The notes beneath the pieces were generated by a model that saw only the letters and a list, made by a program, of their open reading frames with translations, was not told the DNA's origin and made no database searches. A stretch of DNA of 64,000 nt. Origin: CAIKMD01 sp036501365 (GTDB lineage: Bacteria > Pseudomonadota > Alphaproteobacteria > ATCC43930 > CGMCC-115725). The translations under genes and the position numbers were made by a program. The stretch is taken from contig DASYAL010000102.1 in the NCBI GenBank assembly GCA_036501365.1, positions 62,001 to 126,000 of the forward strand. The letters run 5' to 3'. Positions 49,881 to 58,866 of this stretch are shown piece by piece. Every line of letters begins with the position of its first letter. Within the stretch, counting starts at the first letter, position 1.

Positions 49881-51521
49881 TCACTTCTTCTGGGGCTTCT
49901 GTCCGACCATCTCGACCAGGACGTTCTTCGCGACCTTGCCGAATTTCGAGAGCGGGAAGTCGCTTAGTACTTCCAGGCGCTCGGGCAGCTTGTACTTCGC
50001 GATCTCCTTGGTCTGGAGATAGGCGACCAGCTCCGGCAAGGTCAGGCTCTTGCCGGGCTTGAGGATGACGCAGGCGCACATCCGCTCGCCCATATCGGGA
50101 TCGGGCACGGCGACGCAGGCGACGTTCTGCACGGCGGGATGCGACAGGATCAGATTCTCGACTTCCTCGGCGCTGATCTTCTCGCCGCCGCGGTTGATGA
50201 GATCCTTCTTGCGGCCCTCGACCATATAGGCGCCCGAGGGATGCTGGCGCATCAGATCGCCCGAGCGATAGAAGCCGTCGGAGGTGAAGGCCTTGGCGTT
50301 GTGCTCGGGCGCACCGTAATAGCCGCGCAGGGTGTAAGGTCCGCGGGCGCAGAACTCGCCGACCTCGCCGAACGTCACGATGTTGTCTTCGTCGTCGAGC
50401 AGCCGCACCTCGTCGTCGGGGGAGATCGGGAAGCCGACCGTCTCCATCCGCACCGGCTCAGGATCGTCGATCTTGGCGAACATCAGCATGCCTTCCGACA
50501 TGCCGAAATTCTCCTGCACGAAGGTCGAGGGGATCAGCTCCTTAGTCTTGATGCGGACTTCGGGCTGCAGCCGCTGCCCACCGCTCTGGACGTAGCGCAC
50601 GGAGGAGGTGTCGTGCCCCGTCACGTCGGGGCTGTTGATGAGGCGGATCAGCAGCGCCGGCACCACCTTGATATGGCTGACGCGGTGCTTGGCGATCATC
50701 GGGAAGACTTCTTCCGGCCGCGTCGTCTGCGACAGGACGATCTTGCCGCCATTGAACATGAAGCCCTGAATGCCGGGGCAGGCGAGCGGCAGGTTGTGCG
50801 CGATCGGCAGCATCAGCAACAGCACCGAATCGCCGGTGACGCCGCACACCTTCGACGCCTGCTTCGAATTATAGGCGTAGTCGTTATGGGTGCGCGGGAT
50901 CAGCTTCGGCACGCCGGTCGTGCCGCCCGAAAGCTGAAAGATGCAGGGGTCGGTCGGCTCGAGCTTCAACTTTGCGAGCTTGCTCGCCGGCAGTTTTGCC
51001 GGCGTCTCAATGAGCGCTTGCAGCGACAGCTCGCCGGGGCCGGGCTTGCCGGTGGTGATCGCGAATTTGCAGCACGGGTTCTCTTCGCGCACCCGCTTGA
51101 CCATCGGCGCGAATTCGAAATCGCTTTGCCGCTCGGGATAGATGCAGGCGACCGCCTGCGATAGGCGCACGAACTGGCTGACCTCGTTGTAGCGATGGGT
51201 CGCGAGCGCCGCGATCGGGATCGCGCCGATCTTCTGCAGCGCGAAATAGAGGATCACGAATTCGGCGATGTTCGGCAGCGTCGGCACCACGCGGTCGAGC
51301 GGCTTGAAGCCGAGCTCCACGAGGTTAAGCGCGAGATTGGTGCTGAGCCGGTCGAGCTCGGCATAAGTGATCTGCCGGTCGCGGTCGATGATGCAGACGC
51401 GCGGCCCGTATTTCTCGAACACCGCCGCGAATTCGTCGCGCAGCGATTTGTCCTGCCAATAGCCTTTGGCGCGATAGCGCGCCGCGAAATCGGGCGGAAA
51501 CGGAACGACGCCCTCGAGCAT
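49881..51521 (-). CDS. Aryl-acid AMP ligase, EntE/DhbE-like, with salicylate-type pocket residues
   Basis: 546 residues. PFPPDFAARYRAKGYWQDKS is the typical EntE/DhbE N-terminus. ATP core SGGTTGVPK (198-206) followed by LIPRTHNDYAYN; acid-binding region AHNLPLACPG (241-250) with N243 and C248; NFGMSEGMLMF with L346; hinge and C-terminal GRKKDLINRGGEKIS and the lysine in FGKVAKN. It should make an acyl adenylate of a 2-hydroxybenzoate. In DhbE Ser240 and Val337 line the pocket, and from memory salicylate-activating relatives have Cys and Leu there, as this protein does. No aryl carrier protein or NRPS gene is near, so the product may go to CoA in catabolism. Fourth gene of the operon. Confidence 0.9.
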   Translation of the reverse strand: MLEGVVPFPPDFAARYRAKGYWQDKSLRDEFAAVFEKYGPRVCIIDRDRQITYAELDRLSTNLALNLVELGFKPLDRVVPTLPNIAEFVILYFALQKIGAIPIAALATHRYNEVSQFVRLSQAVACIYPERQSDFEFAPMVKRVREENPCCKFAITTGKPGPGELSLQALIETPAKLPASKLAKLKLEPTDPCIFQLSGGTTGVPKLIPRTHNDYAYNSKQASKVCGVTGDSVLLLMLPIAHNLPLACPGIQGFMFNGGKIVLSQTTRPEEVFPMIAKHRVSHIKVVPALLIRLINSPDVTGHDTSSVRYVQSGGQRLQPEVRIKTKELIPSTFVQENFGMSEGMLMFAKIDDPEPVRMETVGFPISPDDEVRLLDDEDNIVTFGEVGEFCARGPYTLRGYYGAPEHNAKAFTSDGFYRSGDLMRQHPSGAYMVEGRKKDLINRGGEKISAEEVENLILSHPAVQNVACVAVPDPDMGERMCACVILKPGKSLTLPELVAYLQTKEIAKYKLPERLEVLSDFPLSKFGKVAKNVLVEMVGQKPQKK

Positions 51522-51532
51522 GTCGAGTTCCT

Positions 51533-52297
51533 TCAGGTCGAATTGGCGAAGCCGCCATCGACGATGACAATCTCGCCGGTGACGAAGTGATTATGTTCGA
51601 TCAGCGACAGCATGGTGTCGGCGACGTCGTCGGCGGTGACGCAGCGCTTCAGCGGCGTCGCCTTGGCGCGGCGCGTCATCAGCTCGTCGTAATGATCCTT
51701 CAGCATGCGCTTCATCCAGTCGCCTTCCATCCAGCCAGGAGCGACGGCGTTGACGCGAATCTTGGGGCCGAGATTGAGCGCGAGAGTCTTGGTGAGGCTG
51801 ACGACCGCGGCTTTCGAGGCGGCATAGGCGTGCGGCTGCGGGCCGGGGCGCAGGCCGACGATGCTCGCGGTGTTAACGATCGCCGGCGACGGCGCCTCTT
51901 TCAAAAGCGGCAGCGAAGCGCGCGTCACCTGATACATGCCGCGCACATTGACGGCGAAGACGCGATCCCACTCCTCGAGCGAGGTGTTCTCCCAATCCTT
52001 GGGATGCGCTGAATGGGTAATGCCGGCATTGTTCACCAGCGCGTCGAGCCGGCCGAAGGTCTCGCCCACCTGCTTCAACATCGCGCGCACGCCGGCTTCG
52101 TCGGCGACATCGCATTTGCAGAGCAGCGTCTTGGCACCGGCCTTTTGCGCTTCGGCGGCGGTTTCCTTCGCCTGATCGTCGCTGCGGCTGTAATTGATCG
52201 CGACGTCATAGCCCGCTTTCGCCAGCGCGATCGCGGCAGATCGCCCGATTCCGTTCGCGGCTCCCGTCACGAGAGCCGCCTTGCGCGTCGATGCCAT
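51533..52297 (-). CDS. Short-chain dehydrogenase/reductase (FabG-like)
   Basis: 254 residues from ATG 52297 behind AAAGGAGAGG. Classical SDR: TGAANGIG (11-18), CDVAD, NNAG, the Ser in NTASIVG, YAASK with Tyr and Lys, and EIVIVDGGF. Prefers NADPH or NAD cannot be told from the RSDD after strand 2, though the Arg favours NADP. Third gene of the minus-strand operon, 11 bp before the ligase. It may work on an aromatic alcohol or a ring-reduced intermediate. Confidence 0.92.
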   Translation of the reverse strand: MASTRKAALVTGAANGIGRSAAIALAKAGYDVAINYSRSDDQAKETAAEAQKAGAKTLLCKCDVADEAGVRAMLKQVGETFGRLDALVNNAGITHSAHPKDWENTSLEEWDRVFAVNVRGMYQVTRASLPLLKEAPSPAIVNTASIVGLRPGPQPHAYAASKAAVVSLTKTLALNLGPKIRVNAVAPGWMEGDWMKRMLKDHYDELMTRRAKATPLKRCVTADDVADTMLSLIEHNHFVTGEIVIVDGGFANST

Positions 52298-52385
52298 CGC
52301 CTCTCCTTTGTCGGCGGCCATTTACGGGGCGCTGCCCACACCTGTCAAGAAAGCGGCAGGGGATGTGGCGCGGCCCGACCGCGCT

Positions 52386-53447
52386 TCAGGCGAAGCTTGG
52401 GGCGACCAGCAAGCTCGAGGGAAACCCTTGCGCGCCGACCAGAACCGGCGCCGCGACCGCGACCTTGCCGCCGCCCTCGGCGATCACCGCCTGCGCGGTG
52501 ACGAGGGATCCCGGCACGATCGCGCGGGGGCTCGCCATCGATGGCGCGGCGATAACATCGAGCGGCTGCGCCAGCCGGCAGCCCTCGATCGACCAGGAAG
52601 CAAAGTCGCGGAAACCGTCGAGCGACGGCAGACGGGCAGCGGCCGCGGCGAAACGCGCCGTCGCTTCCGCCGTTGCTGCGGATGCCGCATCGCGCTCGAA
52701 GCTGCGGGTCATGCGCACCCAGCTGCCCTTGTAGGCGACGGTCGCGCGCAGGGCGAAGCGGCGGCTGGGCGCGACGGTGCCTTCCGGCCGGATGAAGCGA
52801 TGATCGCGGTCGAGATCGGGCGCCGCCGCCATATAGATTTCTTCCGCACCCAAGAGCCGCGCCGCGTGGTCGATGGCGGCGATCGCTTCGCCGATGCTCG
52901 CTTCGCGGCCGGTCGCCAAAGCAAGCGCGCGCTGCGCGATCGCGCCGGCCTTGGCGGCGAGGGCGATCTCGGCGGCGTCGGGCTGCGCACGCACGCGCTC
53001 GAACAGCGCCGAAGCGTCGGAAAGTTCCGCGGCAGGTGCCGTCTCGGTCAGATCTTGCGCAATGGCGGCGCGTAGCGTGTCGAGATCGGCGAGGCCGACC
53101 TTCTTCGCGCCGAGCTCGGCGAGATATTTGCCGGCGGCCTGGCCCGGCCGTGCGCCGCCTTCGAAGCGCGCGACGCAGGAGACGCCTTTGCCCCAGCCGA
53201 CGATGCGGTTGGAGAACGCCATGGTCAGGAAGGGATCGGCGCTCTTCGGCACCACCAGCAAGCCCTCGGCCCAATAGGGCACGAAAGCGGTGAGCCACGA
53301 GACCGCGGCGGTGCGGGTGTTGTTGGTATAGGCGATGAAAGCGTCGAGCCCTTGCGGCTCCATCGCCTCGCGCAGGCGCTGGAGCCGCGCCGCGAAGACG
53401 CTTTCGGGCAATTCCGCTTTCGACCAGGCGATGAAGCCGCGGCGCAT
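52386..53447 (-). CDS. M24 (creatinase/prolidase fold) related protein lacking metal ligands
   Basis: 353 residues. N-terminal creatinase-like domain (about 15-150: RLQRLREAMEPQGLDAFIAYTNNTR, TAFVPYWAEGLLVVPKSADP) and a C-terminal half related to the pita-bread fold but with none of the D-D-H-E-E metal ligands (instead FALRATVAYKGSWVRMTRSF and a short degenerate end). Ala-rich. It starts directly at the stop of the upstream M24 gene (TGAATG, no gap), so the two are surely co-translated and may form a heterodimer. Enzymatic function is doubtful. Confidence 0.75.
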   Translation of the reverse strand: MRRGFIAWSKAELPESVFAARLQRLREAMEPQGLDAFIAYTNNTRTAAVSWLTAFVPYWAEGLLVVPKSADPFLTMAFSNRIVGWGKGVSCVARFEGGARPGQAAGKYLAELGAKKVGLADLDTLRAAIAQDLTETAPAAELSDASALFERVRAQPDAAEIALAAKAGAIAQRALALATGREASIGEAIAAIDHAARLLGAEEIYMAAAPDLDRDHRFIRPEGTVAPSRRFALRATVAYKGSWVRMTRSFERDAASAATAEATARFAAAAARLPSLDGFRDFASWSIEGCRLAQPLDVIAAPSMASPRAIVPGSLVTAQAVIAEGGGKVAVAAPVLVGAQGFPSSLLVAPSFA

Positions 53448-54539
53448 TCAGACCTCGAAGATGTCGCGCGGCGTGCGGGTCAGCACCTCGGCGCCGGTCG
53501 GAGTGACGACGATGCTGTCGCCCAGCACCATATAGCCGACCTCGGGATGATAGGTGTTGGGATGGACGATCATCACCATCCCGGCTTCGAGTACGGTATC
53601 GACGTCCTCGAGGATATGCGGCTTGGTATCGACGAAGAGTCCGAGACCGTGGCCGCGCACGCGGGTGTACTTGCTGGTCGCGTATTCGCCATAGCCATGC
53701 TTGCGGAAAACGTCGTTCTCGGCGCGCGCGACATCGGCGGCGGTGACGCCCGGCTTCACCGCGGCGATGCCGGCTTCCATCGCCTCGCGATAAAGCGCAT
53801 GCGCGCGTTTCTGCGCGTCGCTCGCTTTGCCCAGCACCATGGTGCGGCAGATCTGCGCGAAATAGCCGTGCATCGCGGGCGTCAGCTCGGTTGTGACCAT
53901 GTCGCCGGGCTTGATCACACGGTCGGAGGGCGGCGCCATCGCGAACACGTCCTTGCCGCCCGATCCCATGATCATGAAATTGTCGGCGCAGCCGTTGCGG
54001 CGGAAGAAGCTCTCGATATCGGCGATCAGCTCGAATTGCTTGCGGCCCGGCCGGGCCGCTTGGCGAAAGACCGTGTAGCCGTCATCGGCGAGCTTCGCCG
54101 CGTGGCGCAGGGTCTCGATCTCGGCCGGGGTCTTCACCATCAACAGGTGATCGACCAGCTTGGTGCCGTCCTCGAGCTTATAGCCGCGCGCCTTGTCGGC
54201 GATGAATTTCGGCATGAAGCCTAACGGCGCCGCGGCGATGCGGTGATTGGCGATGCGCTCCAGGCGGCTCGCCACCTCCTTGGCGATCTCGGGCGCGAGG
54301 CTCACCTTGATGCCTTGCGTCTCGGCCTCGGCGCGCTCGGCCTCGGCGGCGCTGTCGACAAACAGCTCGACCGAGCCGTCGGGCGCGACCACCGCCATGC
54401 CGTGGCCTTCGAGCGAGGAGAAATCCGCGACATAGCGCAAATAGTCGGCCTGCCAGGAATTGCCGTAGACCACCAGCGCCTCGATGCCGGCCTCAGTCAT
54501 CGCCGCGCGCAACCGAGTGCGCCGATCCTGCGCCAGCAT
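53448..54539 (-). CDS. M24 family peptidase/creatinase-like protein with altered metal site
   Basis: 363 residues. Creatinase N-terminal domain followed by the pita-bread domain. The regions that normally carry the five metal ligands read TTELTPAMHGYFAQICRT (Asp positions Glu and Gln), GHGLGLFVD (His kept), VMIVHPNTY (Glu position His) and GYMVLGDSIVV (Glu position Gly). This resembles creatinase, which works without metals, more than prolidase. It likely cleaves a C-N bond in a small amide or guanidine. First gene of the operon, behind GGAGAGG, divergent from the Lon-like gene across 127 bp. Confidence 0.85.
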   Translation of the reverse strand: MLAQDRRTRLRAAMTEAGIEALVVYGNSWQADYLRYVADFSSLEGHGMAVVAPDGSVELFVDSAAEAERAEAETQGIKVSLAPEIAKEVASRLERIANHRIAAAPLGFMPKFIADKARGYKLEDGTKLVDHLLMVKTPAEIETLRHAAKLADDGYTVFRQAARPGRKQFELIADIESFFRRNGCADNFMIMGSGGKDVFAMAPPSDRVIKPGDMVTTELTPAMHGYFAQICRTMVLGKASDAQKRAHALYREAMEAGIAAVKPGVTAADVARAENDVFRKHGYGEYATSKYTRVRGHGLGLFVDTKPHILEDVDTVLEAGMVMIVHPNTYHPEVGYMVLGDSIVVTPTGAEVLTRTPRDIFEV

Positions 54540-54666
54540 CGCATGCCTCTCCTTCTCCGCTTGCGGCCAATCTATCGGGCGAGGCGCGCGCCAGCAAGAA
54601 ACGGGCGCATGCTCGCCATCGCCGCCCTATGAGCGTATCCTCGCCGGGGCTGGAAAGGCGGGGGAG

Positions 54667-57015
54667 ATGAGCGCCACGAAGCTTGCAGCCGATGCGGTGG
54701 GATTGCCGCGCTTTGCGGCGGATCCCGTTGCCGGCGCCGGCGTCTTCGATCTAACCAGCCATGCTCGCGCCCGCGAGGCGCTCGATTTCGGCCTCTCGGT
54801 CGCCGCGCTCGGCTTCAACATCTTCGTCGTCGGCGAAGATCGCTCGGCGCGGATGAGCGCGACCATTGCCTATCTCGATGCCGCGACGCAGAAGCGCCCG
54901 GCGCCCAGCGACTGGATCTATCTCAATAATTTCCGTCACCCCGATCGCCCGGCGCCGCTGGCGCTGCCGGCCGGGACGGCGCGGCGTTTCTGCGATGCTC
55001 TTACCGCGCTGATGCCGAAGCTGCGCGAGGCGCTGTCGGCGTCCTTTACCGGCGAGGCCTATCAGGCGCGTGTTCTCGCCTTGCGCGAGCAGGCGGAGCA
55101 CGCGGTCAAGGCGGAAATGGACACGCTGGCCCAGACGGCGCAAGCCCATGGGCTGCAACTCGTCCAAGGCGAAGATGGCGCGTTGCGCCTGATGCCCGCC
55201 GCGGCGACGCCGGGCGGCCCGCCGCCGGCGCTCGACGAAGCGGCCGAGCGCGAGATGGCGGCAGGGCTGACGCGAGTCCAGCTTCGCGCGGTCGGCGCGC
55301 GCGCCCGCCTCGCCGAGCAGATCCACGAGCTCAATCGCGGCATCGCCGCCGAAGTCGCGAGCCCGGCGCTCGACGCCCTCGCGCACGACTTCGCCGGTTT
55401 TCCCGGTCTCGCGCGTTGGCTCACGGAAATGCGCGTCGACATGACCGAATCGCCCGAGCGCTTCCAGCTTCAGCCGGGCAGCGCCCCCGATATCGAGCTG
55501 CCGGAGCGGCGCTATGCGGTGAATCTCTTCGTCGATCACGGCGAGGAATCGCACGCGCCGGCGATCCTCGCCGCCAATCCGAGCTACGAGAATCTTTTCG
55601 GCTGGATCGAATACCGCCAGAGTCAGGGCTCGCTGCAAACGGATTTCCTGCAGATCCGCGCCGGGGCCGTGCACCGCGCCAATGGCGGCGTGCTGGTGCT
55701 GCGCGCCGAGGCGATGGCGGCTAATCCGGCGAGCTGGGCCTTTCTCAAGGCGGCGCTGCGCGACCGCCAGATCCGCGTCGAAGAGCTCGGCCGTGCACAG
55801 AGCCCGCCGATCGCGGGCGCGCCGAAGCCGGGGCCGATTCCACTCGATGTGAAAGTGGTTCTGGTCGGCGCACCGCGCTGGTATGCAACCTTCTTCGAAG
55901 GCGATCCCGATTTCCGCACCTATTTCAAGATCAACGCCGACATCGACACCGACACGCCGGCCGATGCCCGCAATCTCGGCCTCTATGCCGCACTCATCGC
56001 CGCGATGGTGACGCGGCAGGGGCTCGATAGGGCGAGCAACGAGGCAATCGCGCTGGTGCTCGGCATCGCCGCGCGCTGGGCGGAGCGCCGCGACCGGCTG
56101 ACGGCGCGGATCGAGCTGATCGAGGATCTCGTCGCCGAGGCGGCGACGCTGGCGCACCGCGCGGGCAAGAAAGCGCTCGATCCCGCGATCGTCGCCGCCG
56201 CGCATGATGCGCGCAGCCGCCGCAACGCGCGGATCGAAGAGAGCATGCTGAAGCATGTCGTCGACGGCATGATGCTGATCGACACGGCCGGCGGTGCGGT
56301 CGGCCAGATCAACGCGCTCACCGTCAGCACCGCCGGCGATCATCAATTCGGCACGCCGGTGCGCGTCACGGCGCGCGCTTATGCCGGCCGCGCCGGCGTC
56401 ATCAATATCGAGCGCTTCATCGGCATGGGCGGGCCGATCCAGCAGAAGGGCGCGATGGTGCTGGAAGGCTTTCTCGCCGGGAAATTCGCGCAAACCCGAC
56501 CGCTCTCCTTCACCTGCTCGATCACCTTCGAGCAGGTCTATGGCGGCGTCGAGGGCGACAGCGCCTCGATGGCCGAGCTGATCGCGGTGCTGTCCGATCT
56601 CGCGCAGTTGCCGGTCCGCCAGGACATCGCGATCACCGGCTCGGTCAATCAGGAAGGCGCCGCGCAGCCAATCGGCGGCGCGCATTGGAAGATCGAGGGC
56701 TTCTACCGCGTCTGCGCCGCCAAGCCCGGCGGATTGACCGGCACGCAGGGCGTGATCGTGCCGGAATCCAACCGCATCAGCCTCGTCCTCCACGACGATG
56801 TCGCGCAGGCGATCGCTGCCGGCCGCTTCCACCTCTGGTCGGTCGGAACGGTCGAGGACGCGGCGGGGTTGTTGTTGAGGATGGCGGCCGGCGAGGCCGA
56901 CGCCGCGGGCAAGTATCCGCCCGACAGCATCTTCGGGCGGGTGGCTGCGCGGCTCGACGTGTTCGACCGCATCCTGGCAGAGCGCATGCGGGGCAGCCGC
57001 GATGAAGGACCTTGA
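54667..57015 (+). CDS. Lon-B/LonH-like ATP-dependent protease homologue with degenerate ATPase motifs
   Basis: 782 residues from ATG 54667 (GGGGGAG upstream). The N-terminal AAA-like module shows NIFVVGEDRSARMSAT where a Walker A would be and NGGVLVLRAEAM where Walker B needs Asp. A helical insert with Ala/Gln-rich coils covers about 115-235. The Lon protease domain (about 555-765) keeps the Ser in GDSASMAE (S634) and the Lys in GAHWKIEGF (K675). Cytoplasmic. Relatives such as E. coli YcbZ are poorly understood. The stop overlaps phhA by 14 bp, an unexpected coupling to phenylalanine breakdown. Confidence 0.86.
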   Translation: MSATKLAADAVGLPRFAADPVAGAGVFDLTSHARAREALDFGLSVAALGFNIFVVGEDRSARMSATIAYLDAATQKRPAPSDWIYLNNFRHPDRPAPLALPAGTARRFCDALTALMPKLREALSASFTGEAYQARVLALREQAEHAVKAEMDTLAQTAQAHGLQLVQGEDGALRLMPAAATPGGPPPALDEAAEREMAAGLTRVQLRAVGARARLAEQIHELNRGIAAEVASPALDALAHDFAGFPGLARWLTEMRVDMTESPERFQLQPGSAPDIELPERRYAVNLFVDHGEESHAPAILAANPSYENLFGWIEYRQSQGSLQTDFLQIRAGAVHRANGGVLVLRAEAMAANPASWAFLKAALRDRQIRVEELGRAQSPPIAGAPKPGPIPLDVKVVLVGAPRWYATFFEGDPDFRTYFKINADIDTDTPADARNLGLYAALIAAMVTRQGLDRASNEAIALVLGIAARWAERRDRLTARIELIEDLVAEAATLAHRAGKKALDPAIVAAAHDARSRRNARIEESMLKHVVDGMMLIDTAGGAVGQINALTVSTAGDHQFGTPVRVTARAYAGRAGVINIERFIGMGGPIQQKGAMVLEGFLAGKFAQTRPLSFTCSITFEQVYGGVEGDSASMAELIAVLSDLAQLPVRQDIAITGSVNQEGAAQPIGGAHWKIEGFYRVCAAKPGGLTGTQGVIVPESNRISLVLHDDVAQAIAAGRFHLWSVGTVEDAAGLLLRMAAGEADAAGKYPPDSIFGRVAARLDVFDRILAERMRGSRDEGP

Positions 57016-57808
57016 GCAGGCCAAGCTGGAACAAGACTGGGCTTCCTACACAAGCGAACAACATGCGATCTGGCGGACGCTGTTCCATCGCCAGGAAGCC
57101 GTGCTGGCGCGCCGCGCCTGCCGGCCGTTCCTCGACGGGCTGAAGGATCTCGGCGTCGCCGCCGAGGGTATTCCCGACTTCCGCCGTCTCAACGAGGCGC
57201 TTCGGCGGGCGACGCGCTGGGGCATCGTCGCCGTGCCGGGCCTCGTGGCCGACGACGTGTTCTTTGACCATCTCGCCAACCGCCGCTTTCCCTCGACCTG
57301 CTTCATCCGCCGCGCCGAGCAGCTCGACTATCTGCAAGAGCCCGACATCTTCCATGACATCTTCGGCCATGTGCCGATGCTGATGAATCCGGTTTTCGCC
57401 GATTATATGGAGGCCTATGGCAAGGGCGGACTCAAAGCGCTCCGCCTCCATAATCTCGAGCATCTGGCGCGGCTCTACTGGTACACGGTCGAGTTCGGCC
57501 TGATCGCGACGCCCGAAGGCATCCGCATCTACGGCTCGGGCATCGTCTCCTCGAAAGGCGAATCGATCTATTGCCTCGAAAGCCCGAAGCCCAACCGCAT
57601 CGCTTTCGATCTGCTGCGGGTGATGCGCACGCGCTACCGCATCGACGACTACCAAGAAAGTTATTTCGTCATCGACAGCTTCGAGCAGCTCTTCGACGCG
57701 ACCCAGCCCGATTTCACGCCCCATTACGCCGAACTCGCCGCGCTCGCCGATCTCGAACCGGGCGAGACGCTTGCCGAGGACCGTTTGCTGCAGGGGAATG
57801 CCGCATGA
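57002..57808 (+). CDS. phhA: Phenylalanine 4-monooxygenase
   Basis: 268 residues, the size of bacterial single-domain enzymes without the regulatory ACT part. Iron ligands H118 and H123 (PDIFHDIFGHVP) and E164 (YWYTVEFGL) are intact, as is the pterin/substrate region RRAEQLDYLQEPD. It hydroxylates phenylalanine to tyrosine with O2 and tetrahydropterin. The ATG lies inside the end of the Lon-like gene, and its own stop overlaps the hppD start (ATGA). With hppD it starts the homogentisate route. No phhB dehydratase or hmgA is in the window. Confidence 0.96.
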   Translation: MKDLEQAKLEQDWASYTSEQHAIWRTLFHRQEAVLARRACRPFLDGLKDLGVAAEGIPDFRRLNEALRRATRWGIVAVPGLVADDVFFDHLANRRFPSTCFIRRAEQLDYLQEPDIFHDIFGHVPMLMNPVFADYMEAYGKGGLKALRLHNLEHLARLYWYTVEFGLIATPEGIRIYGSGIVSSKGESIYCLESPKPNRIAFDLLRVMRTRYRIDDYQESYFVIDSFEQLFDATQPDFTPHYAELAALADLEPGETLAEDRLLQGNAA

Positions 57809-58866
57809 GCGACGATAGCCTCAACCCGATGGGCACCGACGGATTCGAATTCGTCGAATACGGCTCGCCCGATGCTTCGGCGCTCGGTCGCAGCTTCGAA
57901 GCGATGGGCTTCGTGCCGGTCGCGCGCCACCGCGGCAAGGATGTGACGCTCTATCGCCAGGGCGATATCAACTTCATCGTCAATGCCGAGCCCGGCAGTT
58001 TCGCCGCGGCTTTCGCCGCGGTGCACGGCCCCTCGGTTTGCGCCTTCGCTTTCCGGGTGCGCGACGCTGCCAAGGCGCACGCCCGGGCCATCGGCCTCGG
58101 TGCGCGGCCGGTCATCGGCAAGATCGGGCCGATGGAGCTCAACCTGCCGGCGATCGAAGGCATCGGCGGGAGCCTCCTTTATCTCGTCGACCGCTACGGC
58201 GAGCACAGCATCTACGACGTCGACTTCGTGCCGCTGCCCGGCGCTGCGCAGCGGCCCAAGGGCATCGGCCTTACCCATATCGATCATCTGACGCACAACG
58301 TGCATCAGGGCCGCATGGACCAGTGGGCCGGCTTCTACGAGCGTTTCTTCAACTTCCGCGAGATCCGCTATTTCGACATCGAGGGCCAGCTCACCGGGCT
58401 GCGCTCGCGGGCGATGACCAGCCCCTGCGGCAAGATCCGCATCCCGATCAACGAGAGTGCCGACGATAAGTCGCAGATCGCCGAATATCTCACCGCCTAT
58501 AAGGGCGAAGGCGTGCAGCATATCGCGCTCGCCAGCGACGACATCTATGCCGCGGTCGAATCGCTGCACCAGCACGGGATTAAATTCATGGCCGTGCCCG
58601 ATACCTATTACGAGCAGATCGAGACGCGGCTGCCGGGGCATGGCGAGGACCTGCCGCGCCTCCACCGCGACCGCATCCTGATCGACGGCGACCAGGCGGG
58701 CCTACTCCTGCAGATCTTCACCGACACGATGATCGGCCCGATCTTCTTCGAGCTCATCCAGCGCAAGGGCAATGACGGCTTCGGCGAGGGCAATTTCCGC
58801 GCCCTCTTCGAATCGATCGAGCTCGATCAGATCCGTAGAGGGGTGTTGAAGCCGGCGAAGGTTTAG
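57805..58866 (+). CDS. hppD: 4-Hydroxyphenylpyruvate dioxygenase
   Basis: 353 residues from ATG 57805, overlapping the phhA stop. Two vicinal-oxygen-chelate halves; iron ligands H161 (HIDHLTH), H239 (VQHIALAS) and E316 (FFELIQRKG) are all in the C-terminal half, as expected, and the closing helix NFRALFESIELDQIRRG is present. It converts 4-hydroxyphenylpyruvate to homogentisate. The aminotransferase needed between phhA and hppD must be elsewhere. The stop codon overlaps the stop of the opposite-strand gene (TTAG). Confidence 0.96.
   Translation: MSDDSLNPMGTDGFEFVEYGSPDASALGRSFEAMGFVPVARHRGKDVTLYRQGDINFIVNAEPGSFAAAFAAVHGPSVCAFAFRVRDAAKAHARAIGLGARPVIGKIGPMELNLPAIEGIGGSLLYLVDRYGEHSIYDVDFVPLPGAAQRPKGIGLTHIDHLTHNVHQGRMDQWAGFYERFFNFREIRYFDIEGQLTGLRSRAMTSPCGKIRIPINESADDKSQIAEYLTAYKGEGVQHIALASDDIYAAVESLHQHGIKFMAVPDTYYEQIETRLPGHGEDLPRLHRDRILIDGDQAGLLLQIFTDTMIGPIFFELIQRKGNDGFGEGNFRALFESIELDQIRRGVLKPAKV

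Noticed and set aside
49881..51521. Part of a siderophore cluster
   Set aside because: EntE-like ligase, but no isochorismate enzymes, carrier protein, NRPS or iron transport genes in the neighbourhood.
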